A stretch of DNA of 33,310 nucleotides from assembly GCA_037176905.1 (NCBI GenBank), contig JBBBWG010002426.1, positions 1 to 33,310 of the forward strand, in the 5' to 3' direction. Source of the DNA: Azolla pinnata. Taxonomy: Eukaryota > Streptophyta > Polypodiopsida > Salviniales > Salviniaceae. Below, in pieces: positions 1-12,900 of this stretch. A program made the position numbers and the translations under genes. Each line of letters begins with the position of its first letter. Positions within the stretch are counted from its first letter, which is position 1. The notes under the pieces are model-generated. The model was given only the letters and a program-made list of their open reading frames with translations. It made no database searches and was not told the origin of the DNA.

Positions 1-72
<72 letters not shown>
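1..72. repeat. (AG)n dinucleotide microsatellite
   Basis: An uninterrupted run of AG dinucleotides starts at the window edge and ends at about 72, so its full length is unknown. It is followed by a short CTT-rich stretch (75-87). It lies upstream of the first recognisable exon of the plus-strand gene and may sit in its 5' leader or in an intron. Plant 5' leaders often carry such GA/CT tracts, but nothing here proves a function. Confidence 0.97.
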
Positions 73-75
<3 letters not shown>

Positions 76-261
76 CTTCTTCTTCTTGAAATTGCTGGAA
101 TGCCCAATTGTTCACACATGTTACTATATGAGAAGAGCTTGGTCAGAATTTGTAATCTATAATCATCAGATCTTGAGGATTTTGAGGTTGTATAACTGCA
201 TCTCTCTCATCTTTTCTATAACCTCCTCTCTCTCACACAGTGCACTGGTTGCAGACCATCA

Positions 262-3200
262 ATGGTTCCTGCTGGTGCTGCTGCATCTTCAGGCAAGGTA
301 CATAGCATTGTTTTGTGTTTGCTTCATTTCTCACAAAAAGAATTTCAGGAAGTGGTTGTTCAAGCATTTGATCTAATTTACTTCTTCGAATTTAGGCATT
401 TGCGTTCCTTTGGAACCATGGAAAGACTGATAAACATGGCAAGGATTTGCAGAGTGAGGTCAATTTCATCATTAAAGGGACTTACAATGATGAGATCACT
501 GGACCTAGAAGTAAGTTTGGTGAATTTCATGCTTCAACTCACTTATGAGTTCTTCAGTAATATTCTGCTAGACCTATTGTGCCACAAAATTCCTTTAGCC
601 TGGTAATTAGAACAGGAGATGTCAATTTGTAGCAGATGATGCCAACCTTAACAGATCTCTTACTTGTCCATCTTTCACAATGATTTTTTACTTTCCTTTG
701 TTTGAACTTTGGGCTAAGCTATCGCTTTCTTAGAGACCAAAAATAGATTTAGCTACTTCATTGGTGGTATGACTTGTGTTTAAATTTATTATGCTGATAA
801 CATTAATATTGAATTTATTTCTAATTAGAATTCAGCAATAGGTCCACCAAAGCGTTGGGCTTTGTCAAGTCTCATAAAGCAACGGTCAGCTTCCAATCTC
901 CACCACCTCTTATCCCAGTAAGAAAATTCCATGTCTTTTGGATTAAAATGAAACAGATCGATGCTGCCACTGCTTTTCTTGAGGCATTGCTAAAGAGGCT
1001 TAATGAGCTCGATCGAGAAGACTCAGAAGGTCATAAAAGTTCAAAGTGGTCCAGATGTTCATGGACATTTGGGCTCATATACCGTTCCAACGGCCGAGTT
1101 TCGATATATTTACCTGGGTCTCCTGCTGTAGAGCGGGCGTTTCGACTTCCTCCAGCTGAAAATGATTCTTTTAGTATCCTTTACTTGAGCGGTTAATAAA
1201 TGAAGTAGTTGTTCTGATCACTTGACTATGGTTACTCGAGTACAAAGTCGGACATTTTTTTGCAATATGACATGACCTTTCAAATGGAACAATAGAAGCT
1301 GGTGACTTTGTAGTTTCTCAATTTTATATATATTTTCGTTGGTGTGCTGCATTTGGATATCATGCTATCAGTACAACCTAGGGAGTTGGCGGTCCTTTAA
1401 GTGCTGAAATATTAAGTCTGCTTGTACATTGTGTTTCCTATGTCAATATAGATATTAAAACGACAATGAAGGGTTCCATATTGAATACGATCTTGTTACT
1501 AGCACTTTACCATGATCTAAACCTGGAAAAACCAAGCGTTTCACATCTGCTTCAGATGATGACCGAGAAATGTCATGGAAGGCAACAACATTGCACCTGG
1601 CAGCAAACTGTGAGGCCCGATCCATTATTTAAATACTGAATTCACCTTACCAGAATTTTATTTAGAAAAATATATTTTTGGAGTTAAAGTCTTTCTATGC
1701 TTTAAAAATAGTGGAAACAATAGTAAGGAAATTAATGTATAGTAGAATGGAAAGATAGAAAGAGATTGGTATATTTCCTTGCATTTACTTGCAACTCAGA
1801 CATTCTTGTGCCAAAAAAGAGATGAAATACATATAATTACACACGAATATTTTGTAAATGTATGTGACAGGTTTTGCGCATCTTAAAACTCAGCAAAAAA
1901 GAGAAGCAGAGATCCTTGGCTACCATGGTTGGACATTGTGCAGCTTGCATGTCAAGCCATATATCAGCCCTGGATAATTGTATAATTGGTAATGATATTT
2001 TCTGCATCCCTGGAGACCAATTGCTTCCTTTTGTTTTGTTTTTCTAACCCTTATGTTGATGAGTATGAAATGTGTGTATCTGGTACCATAACGTTCTGAC
2101 AGTTTTTCTTTTATTTATAGTGAGTTCTTCTAGTATGTTTCACACCTTACAAGAAAAGTGTTGGTATTACAAGTCAAGTTTTTTGCACAGTGAGAGAGAG
2201 GTAATGCACAAATAAGATTCTATTGGAATGGGAACACACATGCCCAATCTTCATACATCAACTACAGTCAGGCAAAAAATACTTGGAAGAATTATGTGTC
2301 TCCGCAGTCCAACCGAGCACTAGGTGAACATAATCTATGGGCAATCATGAAAGAAAGCCTTTTTAAAATTATGTATGTCTGTCCTACTAAATGATGCAAA
2401 AAACACTGCAAGAGTGACATTTGTGGAATGTAACATACTCAACAATCTGATCTCACAGCTGTGGCAATTTCTGAATCTAGCCAGCCCAATGTAGAACAAT
2501 ACTAAGAAGTGTACCTAAAAGTTTTTCAAACTCCAGCTTAGGCGATGAGTGGTGTAATAACAAAGTAGAGTTTTACTAAGATACTGATACTGGTGGTCAA
2601 GCATCGAGAGCTGATGCCAATGGCACTACCTTTCTTCTAAAGAAATTTAATAATTTTGTGTTTCTGATGACTGAAGCACATGGCAATCACACGAGAAGTT
2701 TATGCCTCTTTCAATTAATCCTGCCAAAGCCAATGACATCATAACAATTGTAGGCTGCAAATAAACATGGACAACTGGCTAATTGAACATAATAATTTTG
2801 ATGCAGGTACAGGATGGTTGTACTTGTGGCTACAAGAATTCGCACTAGATGGGCATGGTATAGAGATAATTGGAGTATTGTTGAAATCTCTCGATTTGAT
2901 TCAAAAGGATCCTTCGACAATTGTGACCCCTTCTCACGAGCTTCAAATAATGTGTGTTCTCTACATGACTCGTAGCTTCCTATCTCTGGTATGCAAAGTT
3001 TCTCTTGAGTTCATTGTGTATTTATGCTAATGGTTCTGTTCTGTAAATATTCTTTGAATTTGTATCCAAGTGCAAGACCAATTGTAAAATAAAATGTTGA
3101 TATGCATCAATTGACAGTGTCAAAACTGCAAAAATCATTCTGAACTTGGCTTATCAATTTGGGTTGTTTGATTTTGCACTATAAAGTCCTAACAGATCAT

Positions 3201-6200
3201 TTCATGCTTGGATGAGGATAGGTTATTTTGTTTGCATTGTCAAGTGCCTGGTTCTAACGTAAGTTTTATGGCTATAAATTTGATCCTAAGAGGACATTTT
3301 TTGTAATAGCACAGTAGTTTCTTTCTATGAACAAAATTATTCCGGACAATCAGTTGGTTTGCATCATTCCTTGCTATGATATTTGTTGTAGGGCTAGGCT
3401 AAGTAGGATGAATCTTATCTGATGATCAAAATTTTGGAGTTTGCAATGAGGATATGAATCGTTAGTTTGCGATATCTATGCCTTGTGATAATGCTATTTC
3501 TAGTAGGGCTAGATTGAGTAGGATGGATCTTTCAAATACATGGCTCTTCATGTCTCCCTTACTCTCGAGTCTCTCCATAATCATTCTGCACATAGGTAAC
3601 TTAGTTCACACAAATCTAGTAGCAGGAACCATGATTAATATTTAGCTTTCTTGTTCACCACCCACGGGTACTTTATCTGAAAACTTAGCATTCCACAATA
3701 TGTCTCATTCTTTGCGAACAATCAGACTTTGATAGGTGAAACAACTCATTTTCAATTGATTGATGCTGTGAAAGGATTTATGGAGTGGCCTAATCCAGTT
3801 GGTCATCATGCTATAGAGACATACAATGCTATCAACTTGGAAGCCAAAGCTCCTGGTATAATAAATAGCTCAAAAAGCATGATTATATTGATCAATTAAC
3901 TGTTTATACTGACGGTAGTTGTAATTGGTGCATGAAAAACTTAAAACACTTGAGGAGTAATCCAGAATTATATTCTTTTGTATAAACTTAAAAGAATAGT
4001 GCTCCAGTTCCAAAGAGCATTAGAGTACAACATGGATGTCACAGAGGGTAGTTATAATGGTCCAACTAGTTATTCGTGACGACAAGATTGATAGCAGTAA
4101 TATTGTTGTCCAGCTGGAGACATGGGCAGATGTGATTTATACCACAAATAATGCAGCTAAGTAAACAAAGGCAGTTGTGTGATCTTATATTGGACTTATG
4201 ACATATTACTGAGTAAAACATCCAAGTAGTGAAAATACTGCATGCATGCATGGCATCACTGAAAACTTCTGAAGAGAGTGAACTCTTAGATTAGTTTCTT
4301 CCTTAGCTCCTTCAACGCCGCAAAGATTTGTTTGGCCGTTTAGTCATAGATAGAGCAGCAACAATCTCTAAAGTGCTTTTCTTAGATTTAGGCTTCTGGG
4401 GATTTTCTTGCGCATTAAGCCTTAGGTATTTAAAATTATGAAGATATTGGTTGGTCATGCGTTTAGGGTGCTATTAAAGGATGCGAGAACACTTCTAACG
4501 TCAGAAATTGAATAGTGGAAGCTGCAAATGTGTTTCCTTCCACTGGAACTTTTAATGTCTTTGTGTATACAGGATATGCACTTCGACACCGGTTCATGAT
4601 GAGTGATGTGCATTTCTCACCTATAAAAAGCAGAGGAAATGAAAACTCAGAGGGCAGACAGGTTGTTGTGAACATGACATGTCGAAACGGTCCCCTATTT
4701 CAATCACTTCTGCAATGTGATGGTGCTCATCAAGCAACGCCTGATGAAATCATAGATGCAAAGCTTCTCATTAGCCTCATCATTATTGAAACATTGAAAA
4801 GGAATATAATTCAAAATGAAACTAATTCCTGGCTATGGAAACTACCAACACCTATAGCCAAAATTCTCTATGATGCTTTGCTCGAGGTTATGGAAGATGC
4901 AAGCAACTCTAAGCTCGTAAAGGAAGCAATAGACATCAGGACAACCCGTATAGGGGAAATATGGAGAGACCTGGAGCAAACATACTTATCAGGCCAGCTC
5001 CCACAACTGGTACCAGAAAGAAAATTACCATCAATAGAGCTTCTGGCAAACAGGTCAATAATTCTGGCCTTTGACAATTAGCCGTTGTTTGTGCTCTTTC
5101 TAAATTTATGTCATGGTTGTTACTGTAGGATGCAAGATATCAGCTTTGTATTTCTTACACCAGAACTAAAATGGAGACCCGTTAGCACCAAGGTGGTAGA
5201 AGTGCATGCTCAACCAGGACCGATGCTTGCTCGTTACTGCAAAACTGGTGCAGAGGATCTACTCATGGATATAATTGCAAAGAAAGAGGAGCACAGGAAA
5301 GCAGATTACAAAGGAACAGAGGTCATTCGACTATTGGTTGCCGGTGGTGATGGCACATTGCATTACATACTAGCAGGATATGTGAGTTTGACATATGCTT
5401 TAAGACTTGCAGGTGAATGAATCTGTACCTTATACAATTGGCACGGTTATTGTGTTATTCTATAGCTAATGATGCTAATGGAAAATTACTAGGTGGAATG
5501 AAGGCATCAACTGCTGCTCCTTCCATTGATATGCTCTTTTACTTGATACCACTAGGACAAAAGAATACCTTGACAACCTACATAGCTCAGAGAGACCTCT
5601 GGTATGATGCAAACCTCTATCGACCGCTGATCGATCAGCTGCCCATGGTTCCTTACATGAGTCAATCCAAAGATGGTGGACCTTCAACAGGGGATGAGGC
5701 GTCACGCGACGTTACATCTACGCCAACAAGAGTCCTCACAAGGCAGATACAGAATTACCTGCTTGATGCAGGGTGCACTTTAAAATTAAGCATTTATAAC
5801 TGTGAAGGATGGTATCACAATGGAAACCAAAGCTACCATTGCACTGTACCATTCCTTCTTAGAGCTGAGATGGGGATTCCGGCAGCATCAGTTTCTGAAC
5901 ATAAAGAGATGAACAGTCCCCATCAGGAATCCATTCCGAGGAGACCGCTTGATCCTCTTAATGAGGAGTCATTAGTTCAATTTGCATCGGTATATTCTTT
6001 ACGGGCTAAGGTAATATTCAAGCCCATTGATTGGGAAGGTAAAGAGGGAGAGGAGAAGATAACTGCATGCGCTTTTGCTGCAATTCAAGCTATCAATGTC
6101 CCGAGGCCTCGTGAAAGCCGATTGGGACGTGATCCTTGTGGTCGTTTTCTAGATGTTTGCTTGATGGATGCAGCAATGGCAAATAAGATCAAGCATGTGA

Positions 6201-6421
6201 ATGAGATTGTGGATTGGGTCAGTGTTCATAAAGTAAGTTGGGTGATTGTGGAAGCACAAGATGCTTCACAGCCTTTTGACATTCTGCTTGATGGTGAGCT
6301 ATATGGACCATTTTACAGGGTCAGGCTGAGTTCTTGTCCTCATCCCGCCAATAGGCGTTTTGTACTCAAATTCCCTGTTGTGACATACTGGCCCACGCAT
6401 ATATCACGCACTCATTCTTAA
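262..6421 (+). CDS. Multi-exon gene: PACS-like C-terminal domain with a GBD/FH3-like middle region
   Basis: I assembled ten exons: 262-297 (open back to an acceptor at 240), 396-510, 829-1173, 1452-1609, 1871-1988, 2807-2988, 3726-3855, 4573-5053, 5129-5412 and 5493-6421. Every junction is GT-AG and phase-compatible, and the sum is 926 codons including the TAA at 6419-6421. Residues after about 520 resemble the C-terminal domain of PACS (phosphofurin acidic cluster sorting) proteins. They have VAGGDGTLHYILAGYV, then LIPLGQ with a following aromatic/acidic segment, and near the end LLDGELYG before a terminal LKFPVV strand. PACS-1/2 are about 890-960 residues, close to this model. Known PACS proteins act in endosome/TGN cargo sorting. 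Exons at 1452-3855 are helix-rich (for example WLQEFALDGHGIEIIGVLLK) and recall the GBD/FH3 region of diaphanous-type formins, but no FH2 domain follows. The GGDGT turn also occurs in diacylglycerol/sphingosine kinases, which is the main alternative. The true start may lie left of the window. The exon chain is seen in the sequence; the function is inference. Confidence 0.55.
918..956 (+). other. In-frame 39-nt GT...AG segment inside an exon
   Basis: Within the exon at 829-1173, the stretch 918-956 begins GTAAGA and ends ACAG. It is AT-rich, has length 39 (a multiple of three) and contains no stop in the frame used. It could be read through (adding 13 residues) or removed as an exitron-like mini-intron. 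It is shorter than normal plant introns, so read-through is the default. Confidence 0.35.
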
Positions 6422-6957
6422 ATGTACAAGTAACTAACTTCAAGCCCAATTCAGTATACCATGAGGTAAAGATAAGTAAAGTCTCATCTTCTGTTCTCCA
6501 TTCAATCAGCTATTTTAGCTTCAATTTTTCTACTTCATGTATCATTGGACATCTGTCAAGGTTAGCGGCACATGCTCATTAAAACACTGGCATCTAACAT
6601 ATATCTAGCCGCTTTTCTTTTCTTTTTAATTATAAGATTTGTTGGAAGGGATACCAAAGGAACATCTTCCAAATGTAAGAAGACCAGAGGGTGCAAACTC
6701 TACTGAACAATGTACAACAAATACACATGTTTCTCTCTGATTCTTCAAATAGCTATACAGGGTCATCTGTGGAAGTTGCTTTATTTGATATATCTCCTTA
6801 TTATTATTATTCAAGTGTATATTTGTGAAAAATTCACCTGGATGAACAGAAGAGGGTTTGAGCTTTAGGGGCAGGGTCGAGGATTGGGTTGTGAAGCTCA
6901 AACACATATGTTGAGCTAGCCATTGACTAGATTTTGTATGAATTAATTGAATACAAC
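6422..6957. other. Convergent intergenic region, shared 3' flanks
   Basis: This is 536 bp between the stop of the plus-strand PACS-like gene (6421) and the stop of the minus-strand LRR/IQ gene (6958). Both transcripts must terminate here. It is AT-rich, with short T- and ATT-rich runs (6610-6630, 6793-6810). I see no reading frame with exon-like boundaries and no RNA gene. The open frame on the minus strand at 6626-6907 is unsupported. Confidence 0.6.
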
Positions 6958-9900
6958 CTAGCTACTTCCCTTTCTCTTCCGTCGAATCCCTTTCCTTGGC
7001 GCTTTATACCCAGGGCAGTCTCCTGCATTCATGGCAGTTCCTAGCAAGAAAGAGATGGGAAAGGGAAGTAACCTCACGACTCAGGATCCCCACTTACACC
7101 TTCATCAAATATTAGAACCTTCTACAGCACAAATAACCACTGAATATTCTAATGTTTTCTGATGCCCTATGACATTTCTTGACACATTACCGTGACTTAT
7201 AAATGCAGTTATCATTTCCTTAATACAACTATTTAGAACAGCATCATATAAATGAAGACTCTAAAGTTTAGGACTATGTGAATGAGAGCGTCCTTCTCAT
7301 TGCACACAATTATTTTTTAAGGTCTAAATCCATAAATTTTCAAAGATTTGTGTACATCTCAAGCAATGGTTACCCATAGCTTTAAAGCTATTCTCATTTA
7401 CACTTGACCGATGTTTTTGTACTCGCTTGTAGGACTTAAGAAACCTCTAATGTTTTTTGTATACAAACAAGGTTAACTTGGCCAAGTTTGAGGAAATTCC
7501 TTAACCATTGGCATCACCTTTGTTAAACACAACACTTGTATCAGAAAAAAATGATTGTTCCCTAAGATATTTCCTTTTGATGATTCATTTTTCCATCAAA
7601 GCTGAGTGTGGTTACAGAAGCTTTTATGTATTTCTTCTCGTGTGTCACAGCCTAAAGAAGCATAAATGAATCCGTAAGTGCCAAGAATCAAGGCGGTGCT
7701 GACAAGAGGCCATGAATAATGGAAATAGAAAGAAAATTACCCTAGTTTTTGCTGGTGAACTTTTCCGGATATACTTTGTAGACGAGTTCAGCCCAACATT
7801 GTTAGGATTAGCTTGAATTGACACACGAGGTGTCTCTATAAAAAAGATCACATTACAAAAGGCAGAATTACTTAAAAAGTGAAATGGATTACCTTGCATG
7901 ATTGAGTTCTTATTTCTCTATCTCTGCCATATTTTACAGTTAACCACTTGGTGAAGAAGTTTATTAAAAAAACGTACTTTTTGGCAACATCATGCTCTGT
8001 GCATGAGTATATTATATAATGAGATCAACCTAATACATTGGCTAACTAGTAACAGAGATCCAATTTGAATGACAAGCTAGAACCATTACGAAGATGATAA
8101 GATTTCTACCCTCCATGGACTTACAACTGTTGGAATATAAATTCAAACATGCATTCAAGCGTTGTTTTTATGCATCAAAGTTCACATAGAGAATTGCTAC
8201 AAACCTAACAATAATAAAAAAACCAAGGGATCTAGAAGTGTATCATGTTCTTTTAGGAAAATACTATGTCATAAGATCTAATATTTATGATTAAACATAG
8301 AGGCTATATGTATATGGGCCACGGTCCTTATCACTTAAGTCCAAGAAACAGAGACAATGCAAGAACATGAAATAGATCAAGGGCCCTCATCATATGAGAA
8401 TATAGTGGATGATATCATCTAATATTCTTCATCAGAAAAAGCGTTTCTTACAAGAAACTTGAAGGTAACAACACAATCTCAACAACACTCAATGTTTGAC
8501 ATCTATCCAAACTGAGTGAAGACGAGCGCTGACTCAATTAACGTTGGCAGCAAATGTATGGCAAAATATAATTGGACATATATGTCATAAGATTTGAGAT
8601 GGTTATATAATAGCATGCATAGGTAGTCAGGCTCAAAGAGCTCACATGCGGAGACAGCATGGTCGATTATTTGAAAGGGCGACCTAAGGTTGTACATGTG
8701 CTTAGCTCTTTAAAGTGATATTTACGCCATATTGGTGCCTTCTAAAGGAGAAAGGGTATATAACATAAAACCTATGTAAAAAAATACGCCTAAAAAAGTA
8801 AAAGTACGAGATTGAGGAAGGAAAGGAAGAGAGAAGAGGGTGCCGTTTGAAGTAGGTTTTGGTAAAGCCTTTGTATGGTATTCACATTAACTCTTTATAA
8901 TTTTCTGTTCTCTTTTTCTTTCGATCACTTTATCACTCAACTTTATAAAATGCTTATTTGACGTAAAACATGGGGCATGATTAGGAATCAATACCAATAG
9001 TTATTCCAAATTTATTCCAACAATTTTTCTCGCAATTAGCAACGAACCCTTTGAATCGTGTTTGTGAATCTAACAAATTAAATAAACAAATAATGAGTCT
9101 AGAAAATGAAGAAGTTATTGTGTGTACTAACTACATGTTTCAAATCATCGAGAGTAATTAATGAGGCACTGATTGAATCTAAGATGGATAAATTGATTAA
9201 TGATAGAATTAATGGGTTGATAACTAATATACCAGGTTGCTGCACTAGTGAAGTTTTGGAGAGTTTGGCCTGAGTCCTTTTAGTATTTTCCAGAGCCCTC
9301 ATGAGTTGTAATGCTGTCTTCTCGTTATGAAATCCCCTTAGATCAAGAAGAAGCAACAAGCGAGCATCAAAGCCAGTTTTCGTCAAAGGAATGACCAAGA
9401 AGTCTTAAGAAAGATTTCTCTCGATTTCAGCCTTCACAACAACATAATAATTAGAAATTGCCTAGGCAGGGGATTTATTATTGCACACAACATGCGGACA
9501 TGTTTGTGGTTATGTCACCAATGCTGATTTTTGGTACCATCATCAACATGGCTAAATGAGGGCTCCGATTATGCTCCAAATTGTAGAGCTTGGATAAATG
9601 ATATACAAGGATCGTGGGCTTGCTGACCACTAAATTATTTATTGAATGTCTAGTTATCCACAAAAGCTATAAGCCTGTCTTCTCCCTAAGTATACATTAC
9701 TGCACTACATATCCTTACCTATATTGTACATATCCTTATCTATACTATACATACCAAGCAAGTTATATCCTTATCTATGCTATACGTACCAAGTTATATC
9801 CTTGCCTATACTATATACTATGCATAACAAGTACCTTCCGCACTTCCATTGAAGAAACTAGCTTTCACATTATTAAGCCATATGCATACCAACCTACCAA

Positions 9901-12900
9901 TCTTTCGCTATTTCGGCAACTGCATTCTTTCGTTCATCTGATGTGTGTAGGTGTTGATCATTGCTTCCCTGTAAAAATCATTATTCACCAAGCCAAACTT
10001 ATTTGTGATTTGGTCACCCATCACATAAATTAAACACCTTATGTTGAAATATCAGAAATTTTTTATGGCTGGCAACATTTGACACTGGTGCTTAATTTAT
10101 ATGCCCTTCTCCAGTGCTGATATGATCTCAAACAAGATATTTCAGCACCTTTGTCAATCAGTCTCTCAAGGGGATTCCTGGCTTTGTTATAAGCTTTCCA
10201 CCAAGTAGTTTGATGCAATCCTGAGGTAATGCGTCTACATCTGGATACGCCTAAGCAATATGAAAGCTATTCATGAAGGAATTGAAGGTAGTAATGGTTT
10301 CTTTTTTTCTTACCACCATTCCAAACCAACTGAACTATCCTCCTCAGTTCAAACACATCACCTCATTCATTACCTTGGAGGCTTCTTTTGTAGTTTCAAT
10401 GGCCTCCTATATGACGCTACTCTTCAAATAAGAAACAAAGCCACTCAGGGGTATCTTTCTTCATCTAGCACTTCCGTTTGATCTTGTAATGTTTTTCCTC
10501 AAAAATCTCAGTAACCATATTTCTGTGAGTGCTTTGTTTTGCTCAGATCTTATACACTTAGGGCCGTAAAATTTTCATCTCCACTAGTAACGCTAACTTC
10601 AGAATGGTTGATGGGCAGTATTTTATTGAATTGAGCTCAAGCAGGACAGCGGATATTTAGATTATGCAATATTTTTTGACAAACACAATACAAATTCGTT
10701 GTTTATTATAGACTTGGTATTCCATAGTTAGAGAGAGAGAGAGAAGGGCAATCTGAAGACCTTGTAAAGTTTCATTGCATCCATGTTTGTATTTGAAGTG
10801 CTCTGCAAGAAAGCCTCATTCTCCAAATAGTGATGCAGCTGCTGATTTTCCATTTCTTGAGAGCCACATCCATGCATGTTTAGGTCAAGCTCCTCAAAAC
10901 AAAAATTTTCAGGTAAGAACAAGGAATCACCAACTATCGTGTAATTGAATTCGTCAAAATCGTCAAATATAGAAATTTTCCTCGCCAGCTGAAACCTTCT
11001 TCGAGTTCTAAAACCCCTCCAAAGTGTTTGTATCTTCACTATCGCAAGTTTCTTCGATAAAAAACTTTTCCTTAAATTCCATCCCTTCCAATATGCTTGT
11101 ACTTTGGTTGCAGCATGGTGATGTAAATCTTGATGAGCTTGCAAACAACTTGCAGGCAGATTATAAATATGTTTTTGGCACTTACTTCGAACCAAGAAAC
11201 CTCTTATTATAGCTTGTATGCTTATTATCCTCTGGAGATATAAACGAACCTCTGCCTCATAACTTTCATTTCTATGTACTTTCTCTTTGTAATGATTGTC
11301 GCTAAAATTCAAATGCTCCAACATGCAATCCTTGAGATCAGCAATGTAACCATCCCTGACAAGGCTATCACATTCAGTTTGCTTATTATCGTACATTGAC
11401 TGTATGCCTTCTTGTCCAAGGTAGAAGTCTGATAAATTGTGAAGGGGGTAATCTTTGACTTGCTTAGTGCTACACGACTCCCTTAAGCTGTTAAAAAGTC
11501 TTTTCTTGTGATCCAGGCACATCAGTTGAAGAGACTGGATTCTCCACTGACATTCAATTGCACAAGGAGAGTATGTATCATACATTCTCCACCATATTTC
11601 CAGAAGCATTGCCCATAAAACACGAATGTCTGAATCACCAGCTAAAATCTTATTCCCCAGTATTGGCTCAATCCTATGAGATGAATTATGGGCATTTGCC
11701 ATTAGATCACTAGGCTGTCTGCCGGCATTAAGTGTTGAAACATCCGAGACACCTGTATATGGCATATGGCCCTTCTTTATGGTTGATCGTACATACCACA
11801 GACCTACAGAATTTATTACATTCAAAAAAATATTTTTGACTGCTCGAGATCTTGCATGATCAGTTAGAGGTTCATTATCCAATTCTACTAGCCATGGAAC
11901 AGCTTCAAGAACCTTTTCAATATAATCGGGCAGCTCTGCGACTGGATTATCATTGAGCTGGAGTGAACGAAGTTTGGAGAAGCAGCCTAGCTGATTCAAT
12001 TGCTGAACATTAGCTATCTTGTTGAAAGAAAGGTCAAGAACCTGAAACACACATCAATAGGTATGATCAATCTTGCAAATTGGTACATCAGTTCTATCTT
12101 GGCAATAATTTAAATAATACTACACACAGAAACAGAATGGAACAATAATCTAGAAGAATTTTTTCCTGCTTAAAACTTAGACGATTCAGATTCTTCATAG
12201 GCTTTCCATTGGAATATTTCCGAGTTTCCCTTATCACAGTCGTCTGATCGTATATGATTAGAACAGTTGCAAGTAATCATAAACTATGGGTCATATGTTA
12301 TGACTCAAGCTCAATAGCATTTTGTAGCAATATGCAGATATCCTCTTCATGCCCCCATGTTATCAGTCACCTTTAATAAGTACTTCAAGCATCTGCCAAA
12401 TACCAGTACCACTCCAAGAAGCATGCCACCAAGCTATCAAAACACAAACTATACACAGCAGTCTATATACCCTCTCAAGTAACAATACAAGAAAAACTTG
12501 GAAAAGAAAATGAACCCAAGGATAAATAAATTGCTTCAAATATATTGTGCTATGATGAGATTGGATACCATGTGTATGCAACAGAATAGAATTGAGCTCT
12601 ATATGGACTGTTTTCAGAATATTTGTTTTCCATCTTTTGGGCTCTATATGGAAAAGAGACTGTTGCTCTAACTTCCCCACTTAAGTGGGTTCAATCCATG
12701 CAAGCACAAAATTCTCCCACTGAAAAGTTTCAAGCTAAATGTCTCCGATGGGTTTCATATGCTGCCTTTATCCATCTCACCACATCACACCAATCAACCT
12801 GACCTCAAGCCATATTTCATATGAATTACAAGTTTGCTTTCATAATAGCAGTTGTGGGTACATCCTCTCCTATCAACCTCAGACAGGTATAACTTTTTGA

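Noticed and set aside
4306..4428. Additional plus-strand exon in the PACS-like gene
   Set aside because: An open frame has plausible borders, but its phase fits neither the exon ending at 3855 nor the one starting at 4573, which join directly in phase.
5300..5600. Diacylglycerol or sphingosine kinase catalytic domain
   Set aside because: GGDGT and PLG would fit, but the spacing and the later segments resemble PACS more. I kept the kinase reading as an alternative, not the call.
9614..10033. 139-codon plus-strand frame
   Set aside because: It is made largely of the degenerate TATCCTTATCTATAC repeat and overlaps a supported exon on the other strand.
10374..10421. Extra minus-strand exon of the LRR/IQ gene
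   Set aside because: It has a good donor and would fit the exon at 9336, but its acceptor is weak and it needs a phase-2 donor upstream that is absent. The exon at 9898-9968 fits both sides.
10728..10760. Stop codon at 10728 as the end of the LRR/IQ protein
   Set aside because: Reading past the GTCTTC donor adds ten unremarkable residues. Five downstream exons with matching phases and coherent peptides fit better, although this could be an alternative short isoform.
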